From Kordia sp. SMS9 (GTDB lineage Bacteria; Bacteroidota; Bacteroidia; Flavobacteriales; Flavobacteriaceae), in NCBI RefSeq assembly GCF_003352465.1, contig NZ_CP031153.1, positions 436,001 through 500,000 on the forward strand: a DNA stretch of 64,000 bases, read 5' to 3'. The first letter of the stretch is position 1. Each line of letters starts with the position of its first letter. The notes beneath the pieces are model-generated. The model was given only the letters and a program-made list of their open reading frames with translations, was not told the origin of the DNA and did not search any database. The position numbers and the translations under genes were made by a program. Below, in pieces: positions 44,648 through 54,556 of this stretch.

Positions 44648-44666
44648 TTGGTACTCTTTTTGTGGT
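44648..44666 (+). promoter_or_regulatory. Conserved upstream motif of the first paralogue
   Basis: TTGGTACTCTTTTTGTGGT lies 25 bp before ATG 44691. The same motif with two changes, TTGGTGTTCTTTTTGTGGT, lies at 51943-51961, 30 bp before the fourth paralogue. It does not match the normal TAnnTTTG promoter. Confidence 0.45.
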
Positions 44667-44690
44667 AGTTTTTTGCAAAAATTGCTTCCT

Positions 44691-47033
44691 ATGAAAAAAA
44701 ATTATTCTTTTTTATTCATCCTCATCTGCTGTTTCTCTTTCAGCGTATTTAGCCAAGAATCCTTAAAAATCGAAGACGAATATTACGCGTACTTCAAACT
44801 TCCTAGAGAAGGCTTGTATCTTCACCTTAACAAAACTACGTATTTTCAAGGCGAAGAAATTTGGTTCAAAGGCTATGCGTACGATCAACGGAATCAGCTT
44901 GCATCCAAAGCTACCACCAATATTAATATTGGAATTTATGACGCCGCAGGAAATCAACTGCAAAAACATTTATTTGCGGCAGAAAATGGTGTAACCAATG
45001 GAAATTTTGCAGTAGATTCTACGTTTACAGCAGGAACCTATTATATAAAAGCGGAAACCAATTGGATGAAAAACTTCAAGGAAGACAACGCGTATATTCA
45101 AAAAATTGAAATTAAAACCAATGAACAACTAGCAAAAAGCAACGCTACTGAAGAAAAGCAATACGATTTTCAATTTTTACCAGAAGGCGGACATATCCTC
45201 ACAGAAACCATCAACAATGTTGGTTTTAAAATCATTGACAACAACGGAAAAGGCGTCGCGGTTTCTGGCATTGTGTACGATCAGGAAAAAAATCAAGTGG
45301 CTTCCTTTGAAAGCAATACTGTAGGCATGGGAAAATTTATACTGCAACCCAAAAAAGAGGCAATATATACTGCGGAAATCACGCTGAAAGATGGCACCAT
45401 GATTACCAAAGAACTACCGTCTATCCAAACACAAGGCATTTCACTTATAATTCAAAATTCATTACAAGATAAAGTGATTCTCGACTTTAGCACGAATGAA
45501 GAAACCTTGACAAACTATCCTAATAAAACGTATAAAATACTCATTCATCAAAATGGACAGTTAAAAATAGCAGCGTTACAATTTAGCAATCTTAAAAAAG
45601 CCGTGAGTATTGAAAAAGAACGTTTGTTTAAAGGCGTGAACACAATTACTGTATTTGACGATCAAAAACAACCCATTTTAGAACGTTTATTTTTTAATGA
45701 TTATGGCATCAAAAACACAAAGATGCAAGTTTCTAAACTCAACACGATTAAAGATTCTATCATCCTTTCTGTAAAAGAACTCAACTTACAGAACAAGGCA
45801 AATGTGAGTATTTCTGTATTGCCAGAAACTACGCAAGGATACAATCCGCAGCACAATATCATTTCCAACTTTTACTTAAAACCACATGTGAGCGGTTTTA
45901 TTGAAAATCCACAATATTATTTCCATAAAATGGACCGAAAGAAAAAGTATGAACTAGATGTTTTATTGCTCACACAAGGTTGGAGTCGCTATGATTGGAA
46001 CGACATTTTTGGCAAAAAACCAACGGCAACACATCGTTTTGAAAACGGAATTGGTATTTCGGGACGTGTCAACAGACCTGCGACAGGTGTAAAGCAAGTA
46101 TTTTTATATGAGACAAAAAATCATGCGGCTAAATTTATTGACTTGGACGAAAATCAAAAGTTTGAATTGGCAAACGTGTTTTTGGAAGAAGGAGAAGAAA
46201 TAAAGTTTTCGTACATCACTCCAAAAGGTGCACTGAAAAAGCCAGGTATGTATTTACGATTTTTGATTACAAACAAAGAGGACAAAATTTCGGAAGCATT
46301 TTTAGAAAATACCAAAAAACTCAAATCTGACACTGCTAATTTTAAAGTTCCAGAAAATTTCTTTTATGAAAACGCAGAAGAGCTAGATGCTGTAGTGTTA
46401 AATGCGGAAAAGGAAAAACCAAAATACAACAGTATCTTTTTAATGAATCCGTCTGTTACAGAAATCACAATAGAAGAATACAAAAGATATCTCAACTTGG
46501 TACAATATCTTAATTTTAATGGTTTTAATGCTTCCGAAGACATGGGAAATGTATTTATTTCTTCTAGAATTGCGCGTGGCGGATCGCCTACTGTATTTTT
46601 TAATGACGTACGTTTAAACGATTTAAATATTCTATACAGCATGTCATTGGCTGAAATTGAACGCATTGTGGTAGACAGATATAGCAGAGTACCAAGTGCG
46701 CGTGGTGGCGGATTGGGCGTCATTAAAATATACTCACGCATTACACCATTGTTCAAAAAACCAGGAGTCGAAATTCAATATCTCGCAGCTACATCACCTG
46801 CATCATTTTCAACGGGTAAAAAATACTATGCACCTAATTATTCATCGTATTTAAATCCTGTATTTCAAAAATATGGTGCCATTTCTTGGTTGCCAACAGT
46901 TGAGCTGAACAGTGAAACGGCCACTACTTTTAAAATATACGATACGTATACTAAAAACGTAACGCTATTTATTGAGGGAATTGCGGAAAATGGTGATTTA
47001 ATCTCCGAACGAAAAACCATTCAAGTGCGTTAA
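44691..47033 (+). CDS. MG2/TonB-plug-like protein, paralogue 1 of 5
   Basis: The protein has 780 residues from ATG 44691 (MKKNYSFLFILICCFSFSVFSQ, signal peptide). An MG2-like domain at about 30-130 carries LHLNKTTYFQGEEIWFKGYA and GTYYIKAETNWMKNFKE. A second such domain starts near 150 (YDFQFLPEGGHIL). A CarboxypepD_reg-like stretch (GISGRVNRP) follows near 445. Near 640 is a TonB-plug-like domain (VFFNDVRLNDLN, IERIVVDRY, GGGLGVIKIYSR) with no 22-strand barrel after it. The end is ERKTIQVR. The ATG follows a leader shared with the fourth copy. A surface or periplasmic adaptor role is inferred. Confidence 0.75.
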   Translation: MKKNYSFLFILICCFSFSVFSQESLKIEDEYYAYFKLPREGLYLHLNKTTYFQGEEIWFKGYAYDQRNQLASKATTNINIGIYDAAGNQLQKHLFAAENGVTNGNFAVDSTFTAGTYYIKAETNWMKNFKEDNAYIQKIEIKTNEQLAKSNATEEKQYDFQFLPEGGHILTETINNVGFKIIDNNGKGVAVSGIVYDQEKNQVASFESNTVGMGKFILQPKKEAIYTAEITLKDGTMITKELPSIQTQGISLIIQNSLQDKVILDFSTNEETLTNYPNKTYKILIHQNGQLKIAALQFSNLKKAVSIEKERLFKGVNTITVFDDQKQPILERLFFNDYGIKNTKMQVSKLNTIKDSIILSVKELNLQNKANVSISVLPETTQGYNPQHNIISNFYLKPHVSGFIENPQYYFHKMDRKKKYELDVLLLTQGWSRYDWNDIFGKKPTATHRFENGIGISGRVNRPATGVKQVFLYETKNHAAKFIDLDENQKFELANVFLEEGEEIKFSYITPKGALKKPGMYLRFLITNKEDKISEAFLENTKKLKSDTANFKVPENFFYENAEELDAVVLNAEKEKPKYNSIFLMNPSVTEITIEEYKRYLNLVQYLNFNGFNASEDMGNVFISSRIARGGSPTVFFNDVRLNDLNILYSMSLAEIERIVVDRYSRVPSARGGGLGVIKIYSRITPLFKKPGVEIQYLAATSPASFSTGKKYYAPNYSSYLNPVFQKYGAISWLPTVELNSETATTFKIYDTYTKNVTLFIEGIAENGDLISERKTIQVR

Positions 47034-47042
47034 CCGATTGCT

Positions 47043-49379
47043 ATGAAAAAAAAGTGTTTTTTATTGTTACTGATGATATTAAGCATGATTCCACTTCTCT
47101 GTCAAGAGAAAACTGTGGAAGCAGTTTATACAGCCTATTTTGAACTTCCGCGAGAAGCATTATACCTGCATTTGAACAAAACCACGTATTTTCAAGGAGA
47201 AGAAATCTGGTTTACAGGCTATGCGTACGATCAAAAGAATCAGCTTTCTTCCAAAGCAACGACCAATATTAAAGTTGGAATTTACGATGCAAAAGGCAAT
47301 CAAGTAAAAAAAGCATTGTATGCCGCAGAAAATGGTTTTACCAACGGAAACTTCTTAATTGATTCCACCTTTACCGCAGGAACCTATTATGTAAAAGCAG
47401 GCACCAATTGGATGAAAAATTTCAAGGAAAACAACGCGTTTGTCCAAAAAATTGAAATTGTTACTGATGAAAGTATCAATGAAAAGAAAGTTGCCAAAAA
47501 AGCGACGTATGATTTTCAATTTTTACCTGAAGGCGGACATATCTTAGCAAATACCAACAATAATATTGGCTTTAAAATCATTGGCAATGATGGAAAAGGT
47601 GTCAAAGTTTCAGGAATTGTGTTTGATGAAGCAAAAAAGCAAGTCGCTTCGTTTGAAAGCAATACATTAGGCGTGGGAAAATTTTTATTTCAACCTAAAA
47701 AAGAAATACAATACACCGCAGAAATTACCCTTGAAAATAATACCATAATTACAAAATTTTTGCCGTTAGCAAAACCAAAAGGCATTTCGTTAATACTGCA
47801 AAGTCTCACGGAAAACGATGTGATTCTCGATTTTAGCACAAATGAAGAAACGCTCAAAAATACTCCGAATAAAACTTACAAAATACTCATTCATCAACAT
47901 GGAAAGTTGAAAACAATTGCTTTAAAATTTGATGAACTCCAAAAAGCAATTCGCATCAAAAAAGAGGAATTATTCAAAGGAATTAATACCATAACCGTTT
48001 TTGACAATGATCAAAATCCCATCTTGGAACGTTTGTTTTTTAACGATGTATACATTCAAAAAGCCAACATTAGAGTTTCAAAACTCAACAAAATTCAAGA
48101 TTCTATTTTGTTGTCTGTGCAGAAATTGAACCTGCAAAAAAATGCACAAATCAGCATTTCTGTATTGCCAGAAGCAACGGAAAGCTATCAACCAAAACAC
48201 AGTATTGTATCTAATTTTTACCTAAAACCGCACCTACGAGGCTTTGTGGAAAATCCGCAGTATTATTTTCAAAATATGGATCGAAAAAAAAAATACGAGT
48301 TGGATATTTTATTACTCACCCAAGGTTGGAGTCGCTACGATTGGAACGCTATTTTTGATACAAAACCAACAGCAACACATCGTTTTGAAAACGGAATTAC
48401 TATTTCTGGACGCGTCAATCGACCAAAAACAAACGTAAAACAACTCTTCTTTCACACCACCGTAAATCACGATGCACGATTTATCAACTTGGACGAAAAT
48501 CAAAAATTTGAAATGTCTGGTTTATTTTTAAAAGAAGACGAAGAAGTGCGTTTCTCGTATGTGAACGAAAAAGGAGAATTTAAAAAACCGAGCATGTATC
48601 TTCGGTTTATTCTATCGGATACAAAAGATAAACTTTCCAAACGTTTCTTAGATACAATTCGCAACATCAAAACGAGTGCTAAACAGGCATCGCTCAAAGA
48701 ATTTTTGTACGCAAACAGGGAAGCTCTTGACACAGTAGTTTTGACAGGAAAAAAGAAAAGAAAAAGATACGAAGACCGTTTCATGAAACGTCCGGAAGTT
48801 ACGGAAGTTACCGAGGAAGTCGTAAAAGAGTATGACGATATTGCCAATTTTATACGATTGAATGGTTTTTACACCGTACAAGAAGGCGGCGAAGTTTTTG
48901 ATCCAAGCAAACTTATAGGAGGCAACCCAGTTATTTTTTATAACAACCAATATTTACGCAAAGAAAACATGGTGGTTTTATACAATTTAAAACTCGAAAA
49001 CATAGAACGTGTTATTGTTGACAGATATAGCGACATTTTGTTTAATGGAGAAGTACGGACAGGTATTATTAAAATATTTACACGTGATACGCCCTTATTT
49101 TCAAGAAAACTGAGAAATTTTGTGTATTTGAGTACCAAAACACCGAAATCATTTACGGAAGGGAAAAAGTATTACACACCTAATTACGCGTCATTCCTAA
49201 GTCCAACATTTCAACAATACGGAGCCATTTCTTGGCTTCCGAACCTAGAACTCAATCCTGAAACTGCAACCACTTTCAAAATCTATGATACGTTTACTGA
49301 AAACGTAACTTTATTCATTGAAGGAATTACGGAAGATGGTGATTTGATTTCGGAACGAAAAACCATTCAAGTACGTTGA
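47043..49379 (+). CDS. MG2/TonB-plug-like protein, paralogue 2 of 5
   Basis: This 778-residue protein has the same layout as paralogue 1. The signal ends near LLCQEK, MG2 lies at about 30-130, and the second domain at about 152 (YDFQFLPEGGHILAN). A plug-like segment (VIFYNNQYLRKENMVVLYNL, IERVIVDRYSD) lies near 640. It begins 9 bp after paralogue 1. It shares extra runs with paralogue 3 (ESINEKKV, SLTENDVILDFSTNEETLKN), making those two the closest pair. A basic KKKRKRYEDRFMKR segment near 570 is unique to it. Confidence 0.75.
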   Translation: MKKKCFLLLLMILSMIPLLCQEKTVEAVYTAYFELPREALYLHLNKTTYFQGEEIWFTGYAYDQKNQLSSKATTNIKVGIYDAKGNQVKKALYAAENGFTNGNFLIDSTFTAGTYYVKAGTNWMKNFKENNAFVQKIEIVTDESINEKKVAKKATYDFQFLPEGGHILANTNNNIGFKIIGNDGKGVKVSGIVFDEAKKQVASFESNTLGVGKFLFQPKKEIQYTAEITLENNTIITKFLPLAKPKGISLILQSLTENDVILDFSTNEETLKNTPNKTYKILIHQHGKLKTIALKFDELQKAIRIKKEELFKGINTITVFDNDQNPILERLFFNDVYIQKANIRVSKLNKIQDSILLSVQKLNLQKNAQISISVLPEATESYQPKHSIVSNFYLKPHLRGFVENPQYYFQNMDRKKKYELDILLLTQGWSRYDWNAIFDTKPTATHRFENGITISGRVNRPKTNVKQLFFHTTVNHDARFINLDENQKFEMSGLFLKEDEEVRFSYVNEKGEFKKPSMYLRFILSDTKDKLSKRFLDTIRNIKTSAKQASLKEFLYANREALDTVVLTGKKKRKRYEDRFMKRPEVTEVTEEVVKEYDDIANFIRLNGFYTVQEGGEVFDPSKLIGGNPVIFYNNQYLRKENMVVLYNLKLENIERVIVDRYSDILFNGEVRTGIIKIFTRDTPLFSRKLRNFVYLSTKTPKSFTEGKKYYTPNYASFLSPTFQQYGAISWLPNLELNPETATTFKIYDTFTENVTLFIEGITEDGDLISERKTIQVR

Positions 49380-49465
49380 CCATCATTTTCATGATTGTTC
49401 TTACCAAACACTTTTGAAAAAAACGATTCTTGATTTTTTTAATTATTTAGCTTAAACCGATTATT

Positions 49466-51805
49466 ATGAAAAAAAAGTACATTTTATTACCAATTATTTT
49501 ACTGAGTATTTTACCACTGTTCAGTCAAAAACAAACTGCGGAAGCAGCTTATGCATCCTATTTTGAACTTCCCCGAGAATCCTTATACCTTCATTTGAAC
49601 AAAACTACCTATTTTCAAGGGGAAGAAATCTGGTTTAAAGGCTATGCGTACGATCAAAAGAATCAGCTTTCTTCCAAAGCAACGACCAATATTAATGTGG
49701 GAATTTACGATGCACAAGGAAATCAAATAAAAAAAGCATTGTACGCTGCAAAAGATGGAGTCACCAATGGAAACTTCTTAATTGATTCTACCTTTACAGC
49801 AGGAACATATTATATAAAAGCGGACACCAATTGGATGAAAAATTTCAAAGAAAATGATGCGTTCGTTCAAAAAATAGAAATCGTTACTAATGAAAGTATC
49901 AATGAAAAAAAAGTCACTGAAAAAGCACGTTTCGATTTTCAGTTTTTGCCCGAAGGTGGACACATTGTAGCAAATACCACCAACAATATTGGTTTCAAAA
50001 TCATTGCCAACGATGGAAAAGGTGTGACGGCTTCTGGAGTGGTGTATGACGAAGAAAAAAACCAAGTCGCTTCGTTTGAAAGCAATACGTTGGGAATGGG
50101 GAAATTTTTATTTCAACCTAAAAAAGAAATACAATACACGGCAGAAATTACACTTGAAAATAATGCCATACTAACAAAACTCTTGCCGCAAGCAAAAGCA
50201 CAAGGCATTTCTTTAATATTACAAAGTCTCACCGAAAATGATATCATTCTCGATTTTAGCACGAATGAGGAAACACTCAAAAACAATCCAAATAAAAAGT
50301 ACAAAATACTCATACATCAACATGGAAAGTTAAAAACAGTTGCGCTTCAGTTTGACGAACTCCAAAAAGCAATTCGCATCCCAAAAGTGGAATTGTTTAA
50401 AGGAATTAACACTATAACGGTATTTGATAATGATCAAAATCCAATTTTGGAACGTTTATTTTTTAACGATGTAGGCATCAAAAAAGCCAACATTCATGTT
50501 TCAAAACTCAATACAATTCAAGATTCCATTTTGTTATCTGTAAAAGCATTTAACTTAAACGAAAACGCAAATGTGAGCATTTCTGTGCTGCCAGAAACGA
50601 CCGAAAGTTACCAACCACAGCACAACATGCTATCAAATTTATACCTAAAACCACATCTAAGAGGTGTTATTGAAAATCCGCAGTATTACTTCCAAAAGAT
50701 GGATAGAAAAAAGAAATACGAACTGGATATTTTGCTACTCACACAAGGCTGGAGTCGCTATGAGTGGAAAAACATTTTTGAAACAAAACCAATAGCAAGA
50801 CATCCTTTTGAAAACGGAATTACGATTTCTGGACGTGTCAACGTTCCTAAAAAAGGGATAAAACAATTATTTTTTCACACCACAAAAAATCACAGTGCAC
50901 AATTTATTGACTTGGACGAAGATCAAAAATTTGAAATATCAGGCTTATTTTTAGAAAAAGATGAAGAAGTGCGTTTCTCGTATTTAGATACAAAAAACGT
51001 ATTTAAAAAGCCGAGCATGTATCTTCGGTTTATCGCAAAAAATCCAACAGATAAAATTTCTGAAGCTTTTTTGAATACAACAAAACATATTTCTACATCT
51101 GCCGATTTTACGATCCCAAAAGATTTCTTTACTGAAAAAGCAGAAGCGCTTGATACCATTGTATTGCAAGCTGAAAATCCGAAATATACATTTTTAGATG
51201 AATTTATGGCTGATGCAGAAATAACAGATGTCACAGAAGAAACCTATTATATGTATTACAATATTGTACAATTTTTAAACTTTAATGGATTCACTGCTAC
51301 AGAAGGCGGAGGAAGTGTTTCTATTTCACACAGAGCCTCAAAAAGACCTAAACCTTCTGTGTTTTTGAATAATTTCCGAATTCGAGATCCTGGTTTGCAT
51401 ATTTTGTATAACATGTCATTGGCTAATATAGAACGTATTGAAATTGACAGATACAACATTATTCCGTTTAATGGAGGAAGATCTGATGGTATTATAAAAA
51501 TTTATACTCGTGAACGGTCGATGTTTGCACAAACTGCCAAAGATTATATTTACATAGCGGCAAAAACGACCAAATCTTTCACCAAAGGGAAAACATATTA
51601 TGCGCCAAACTATGCATCGTATTTACATCCTGTGTTTCAAAAATATGGAACGATTTCATGGTTACCCACAGTGCAACTCAATACCGAAACGCCAACGAGT
51701 TTTAAAATATATGATACGTATACAAAAAATGTAACGTTGTTTATTGAAGGAATTTCAGAAAGCGGACATTTGATTTCAGCACAAAAAACTATTAAAGTGC
51801 GGTAA
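49466..51805 (+). CDS. MG2/TonB-plug-like protein, paralogue 3 of 5
   Basis: This 779-residue protein has a signal (MKKKYILLPIILLSILPLFSQ), an MG2-like domain (FQGEEIWFKGYAYDQKNQLS), the second domain and the plug-like segment (PSVFLNNFRIRDPGLHILYN, IERIEIDRYNII), closing with ISAQKTIKVR. It is the closest relative of paralogue 2. The gap before it (86 bp) has no strong promoter, so it may be read with the two genes upstream. Confidence 0.75.
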   Translation: MKKKYILLPIILLSILPLFSQKQTAEAAYASYFELPRESLYLHLNKTTYFQGEEIWFKGYAYDQKNQLSSKATTNINVGIYDAQGNQIKKALYAAKDGVTNGNFLIDSTFTAGTYYIKADTNWMKNFKENDAFVQKIEIVTNESINEKKVTEKARFDFQFLPEGGHIVANTTNNIGFKIIANDGKGVTASGVVYDEEKNQVASFESNTLGMGKFLFQPKKEIQYTAEITLENNAILTKLLPQAKAQGISLILQSLTENDIILDFSTNEETLKNNPNKKYKILIHQHGKLKTVALQFDELQKAIRIPKVELFKGINTITVFDNDQNPILERLFFNDVGIKKANIHVSKLNTIQDSILLSVKAFNLNENANVSISVLPETTESYQPQHNMLSNLYLKPHLRGVIENPQYYFQKMDRKKKYELDILLLTQGWSRYEWKNIFETKPIARHPFENGITISGRVNVPKKGIKQLFFHTTKNHSAQFIDLDEDQKFEISGLFLEKDEEVRFSYLDTKNVFKKPSMYLRFIAKNPTDKISEAFLNTTKHISTSADFTIPKDFFTEKAEALDTIVLQAENPKYTFLDEFMADAEITDVTEETYYMYYNIVQFLNFNGFTATEGGGSVSISHRASKRPKPSVFLNNFRIRDPGLHILYNMSLANIERIEIDRYNIIPFNGGRSDGIIKIYTRERSMFAQTAKDYIYIAAKTTKSFTKGKTYYAPNYASYLHPVFQKYGTISWLPTVQLNTETPTSFKIYDTYTKNVTLFIEGISESGHLISAQKTIKVR

Positions 51806-51942
51806 AAATCTATTAAAATCATGTTAATCGGCGTAAAATTTTAGCTTTTTTTTAATAGTTAAAAAAGACATTTCAGCCATCAAAAATTGTAATTTAGAAA
51901 CTGAGAAAAGCTTTCATCAACTCGTGAGAAAAACACAGTATG

Positions 51943-51961
51943 TTGGTGTTCTTTTTGTGGT
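51943..51961 (+). promoter_or_regulatory. Conserved upstream motif of the fourth paralogue
   Basis: TTGGTGTTCTTTTTGTGGT, the near-copy of the motif at 44648, lies within the 185-bp gap before the fourth paralogue. Conservation in two leaders supports a regulatory role. Confidence 0.45.
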
Positions 51962-51990
51962 GAACTGACCAAACATTAAAACCGCATAAT

Positions 51991-54330
51991 ATGAAAAAAA
52001 ACTATCTATTTTTACTATTATTCATTATAGGAAGTTCTGTGAGTAGTTACGCGCAACAGAAAAAAGTGGAAGATGAATACGCCGCTTATTTTACCTTACC
52101 GAGAGAAGCACTGTATGTACATTTAAACAAAACTACCTATTTGCAAGGAGAAGAAATTTGGTTAAAAGGGTATGCGTACGATCAAAAAAATCAGTTGACT
52201 TCAAAAGCGACTACTAACATTCATGTAGGTGTGTACAATGCCAACGGAAAGCAAGTACAAAAAGCATTATTCAGAGCTGAAAACGGTGTTGCCAAAGGAA
52301 ATATTTTAATTGATTCTACTTTTACTTCTGGCACCTATTATGTAAAAGCAGAAACCAATTGGATGAAAAACTTCAAGGAAAGCAATGCATTTATTCAAAA
52401 AATTGAAGTACTATCAGAAAAAATTACTGAAAAAAATGCTTTGGAAACTGCTGAAAATTATGACTTTCAATTTCTTCCTGAAGGTGGAAATTTAGTGGCA
52501 AATTCGCGAAATACCGTTGGTTTCAAAGTCATCAATACAGAAGGAAATGGAGTTTTGGCAACTGGGGTAATTTACGATGCCAATCAAAATAAAATCATTA
52601 CGTTTGAAACCAATGGGATCGGTTTAGGGAAATTTCTATTCAATCCGAAAGCGAATGAAGAATATACGGCTAAAATTAGGTTTGAAACTGGAAAAGAAAT
52701 CACGAAAGTGTTGCCAAAAGCTAACGAAAAAGGAATTGCACTCACGCTAAATGATCCGTTTCAAGATAAAATCATGCTAAATTTTCATACCAATGAAGCG
52801 ACCTTAGCAAAATTTCCAAATAACAAATACAAAGTATTGATTCATCAAAATGGGAAACAAAAAACGATTGAATTTTCCTTTGACAATGCTTCACAAAAAG
52901 TGCTTACCATACTCAAGAAAGATTTATACAAAGGCGTCAACACCATTACAGTATTTACCGAAGACAACACACCAATTTTAGAACGATTATTTTTCAACGA
53001 TTACTTCTTAAAAACGACAGCACTCAATGTTGCTAAAGTAAGCACTGTAAACGATTCTATCGTATTTTCAATAAACGAATCGCAATTGCAAGACAATATC
53101 AACCTTAGTATTTCTGTCTTGCCAGAATTGACCAAAAGTTATAAGCCGACACACAATATTGTATCGTATTTCTATCTAAAACCACATGTAAAAGGTACGG
53201 TGGAAAATCCACAATATTATTTTAGAAATATAAATCGTAAAAAGAAATACGAACTTGATATTTTATTATTAACGCAAGGTTGGAGTCGCTACGATTGGAA
53301 AAATATTTTTGAAGAAAAACCCAATGGAAACAATCGTTTTGAAAACGGAATTACCATCATTGGAAAGGTAAATCGTCCAAAACAAGGCATTGACCGCTTG
53401 TTCTTGTATGCAACCAAAAATCATGCTGCACGCTTTATTGATATAGACAAAGATCAAAGTTTCACACTTACGAATCTATTTTTAGAAAAAGGAGAAGAAA
53501 TTCGTTTTTCATACATGAATAAGAAAGGTATATTTAAAAAACCAAGTGTGTATTTGCGCTTTAAAGTTTCTGATGGAAATGATGAAATTCCTTTGAAAGT
53601 ATTACAAGAAAAAACGTCGGTATTGACAAATGCATCTAGTTTTCAAGTACCCAAAAATTTCTTTTACAAAGAAGCTGAACAATTGGACAGAGTTGTGATC
53701 AAAGCAAAGAAAAAGAAAGAAGAAAGAGATCCAATTTTAATGAATGCTAAAATTACGAAAGTCACCAAAGAAATCTACGAACGTTATTTTAATGTGACCG
53801 ACTTTATTGTTGACAATGGATACGATGTGTATGAAAACATGGGACAAATTTCCATTTTTACGAGAAGACGCCCAAGAGCAACACCATTGGTCTTTTATGA
53901 TGGTGCACAATTGACCAATTTGAGCATTTTATACGGTTTATCAACGGCAAATGTTGAAAAAATAGTCATTGATAAAACTGGGCAAGGACAAGGAATGAAT
54001 GCAGGTTTTGGCGGTGTCATACGCATCTTTTCGCGTCAAACTCCACTGTTTGAAAAAGGGCCAGGTGAAAAAGTGTACACAAGTGCAAAAGCACCACAAG
54101 CATTTTCTCCAACCAAAGAATACTATGCTCCAAGATATGCTTCGTATCTAAGCAATACATTTGAAAAATATGGTACTATTTCTTGGATTCCAGAAATAAA
54201 ACTGAGCAAATCGGAAGTTTCCAATTTTAAAATCTATGATACGCGTACTAAAAATGTAACGCTTTTTATAGAAGGTATTTCAGAAAGTGGTGAACTCATT
54301 TCAGAACGAAAAACAATTCAAGTACGATAA
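51991..54330 (+). CDS. MG2/TonB-plug-like protein, paralogue 4 of 5
   Basis: This 779-residue protein has a signal (MKKNYLFLLLFIIGSSVSSYAQ). The MG2-like domain reads LNKTTYLQGEEIWLKGYAY. The plug-like domain near 640 (VFYDGAQLTNLSILYGLS, VEKIVIDKTGQGQGM, FGGVIRIFSR) is closer to a true plug than in copies 1-3. It ends in SERKTIQVR. The gene has its own leader motif, so it may form the start of a second unit with paralogue 5. Confidence 0.75.
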   Translation: MKKNYLFLLLFIIGSSVSSYAQQKKVEDEYAAYFTLPREALYVHLNKTTYLQGEEIWLKGYAYDQKNQLTSKATTNIHVGVYNANGKQVQKALFRAENGVAKGNILIDSTFTSGTYYVKAETNWMKNFKESNAFIQKIEVLSEKITEKNALETAENYDFQFLPEGGNLVANSRNTVGFKVINTEGNGVLATGVIYDANQNKIITFETNGIGLGKFLFNPKANEEYTAKIRFETGKEITKVLPKANEKGIALTLNDPFQDKIMLNFHTNEATLAKFPNNKYKVLIHQNGKQKTIEFSFDNASQKVLTILKKDLYKGVNTITVFTEDNTPILERLFFNDYFLKTTALNVAKVSTVNDSIVFSINESQLQDNINLSISVLPELTKSYKPTHNIVSYFYLKPHVKGTVENPQYYFRNINRKKKYELDILLLTQGWSRYDWKNIFEEKPNGNNRFENGITIIGKVNRPKQGIDRLFLYATKNHAARFIDIDKDQSFTLTNLFLEKGEEIRFSYMNKKGIFKKPSVYLRFKVSDGNDEIPLKVLQEKTSVLTNASSFQVPKNFFYKEAEQLDRVVIKAKKKKEERDPILMNAKITKVTKEIYERYFNVTDFIVDNGYDVYENMGQISIFTRRRPRATPLVFYDGAQLTNLSILYGLSTANVEKIVIDKTGQGQGMNAGFGGVIRIFSRQTPLFEKGPGEKVYTSAKAPQAFSPTKEYYAPRYASYLSNTFEKYGTISWIPEIKLSKSEVSNFKIYDTRTKNVTLFIEGISESGELISERKTIQVR

Positions 54331-54556
54331 TTTTCTTTACATACAATATAAAAAAAAAGTAGTATCTTTAAAAGATATTGAACCATGCGACTATTGTTCA
54401 GTAACACTAGTTGCATGCTTCTATATACAAATTCCTGTTTTTACAAAATCCTCGCAAAAGTGAATTGTTCCCAGCAAAATTCATTAAAAACTTGTAGCTA
54501 ACGACGTAGTTAGTGATCGTATTTAAAAAAGAATTAAAACTGTAGAACCTGTATTT
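54331..54556. other. Gap before the fifth paralogue
   Basis: This 226-bp stretch has no gene. A small inverted repeat CTAAC-GACGTA-GTTAG (about 54499-54514) is the main structure. It may be the promoter region of paralogue 5, but no clear -7 element is seen. Confidence 0.35.
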
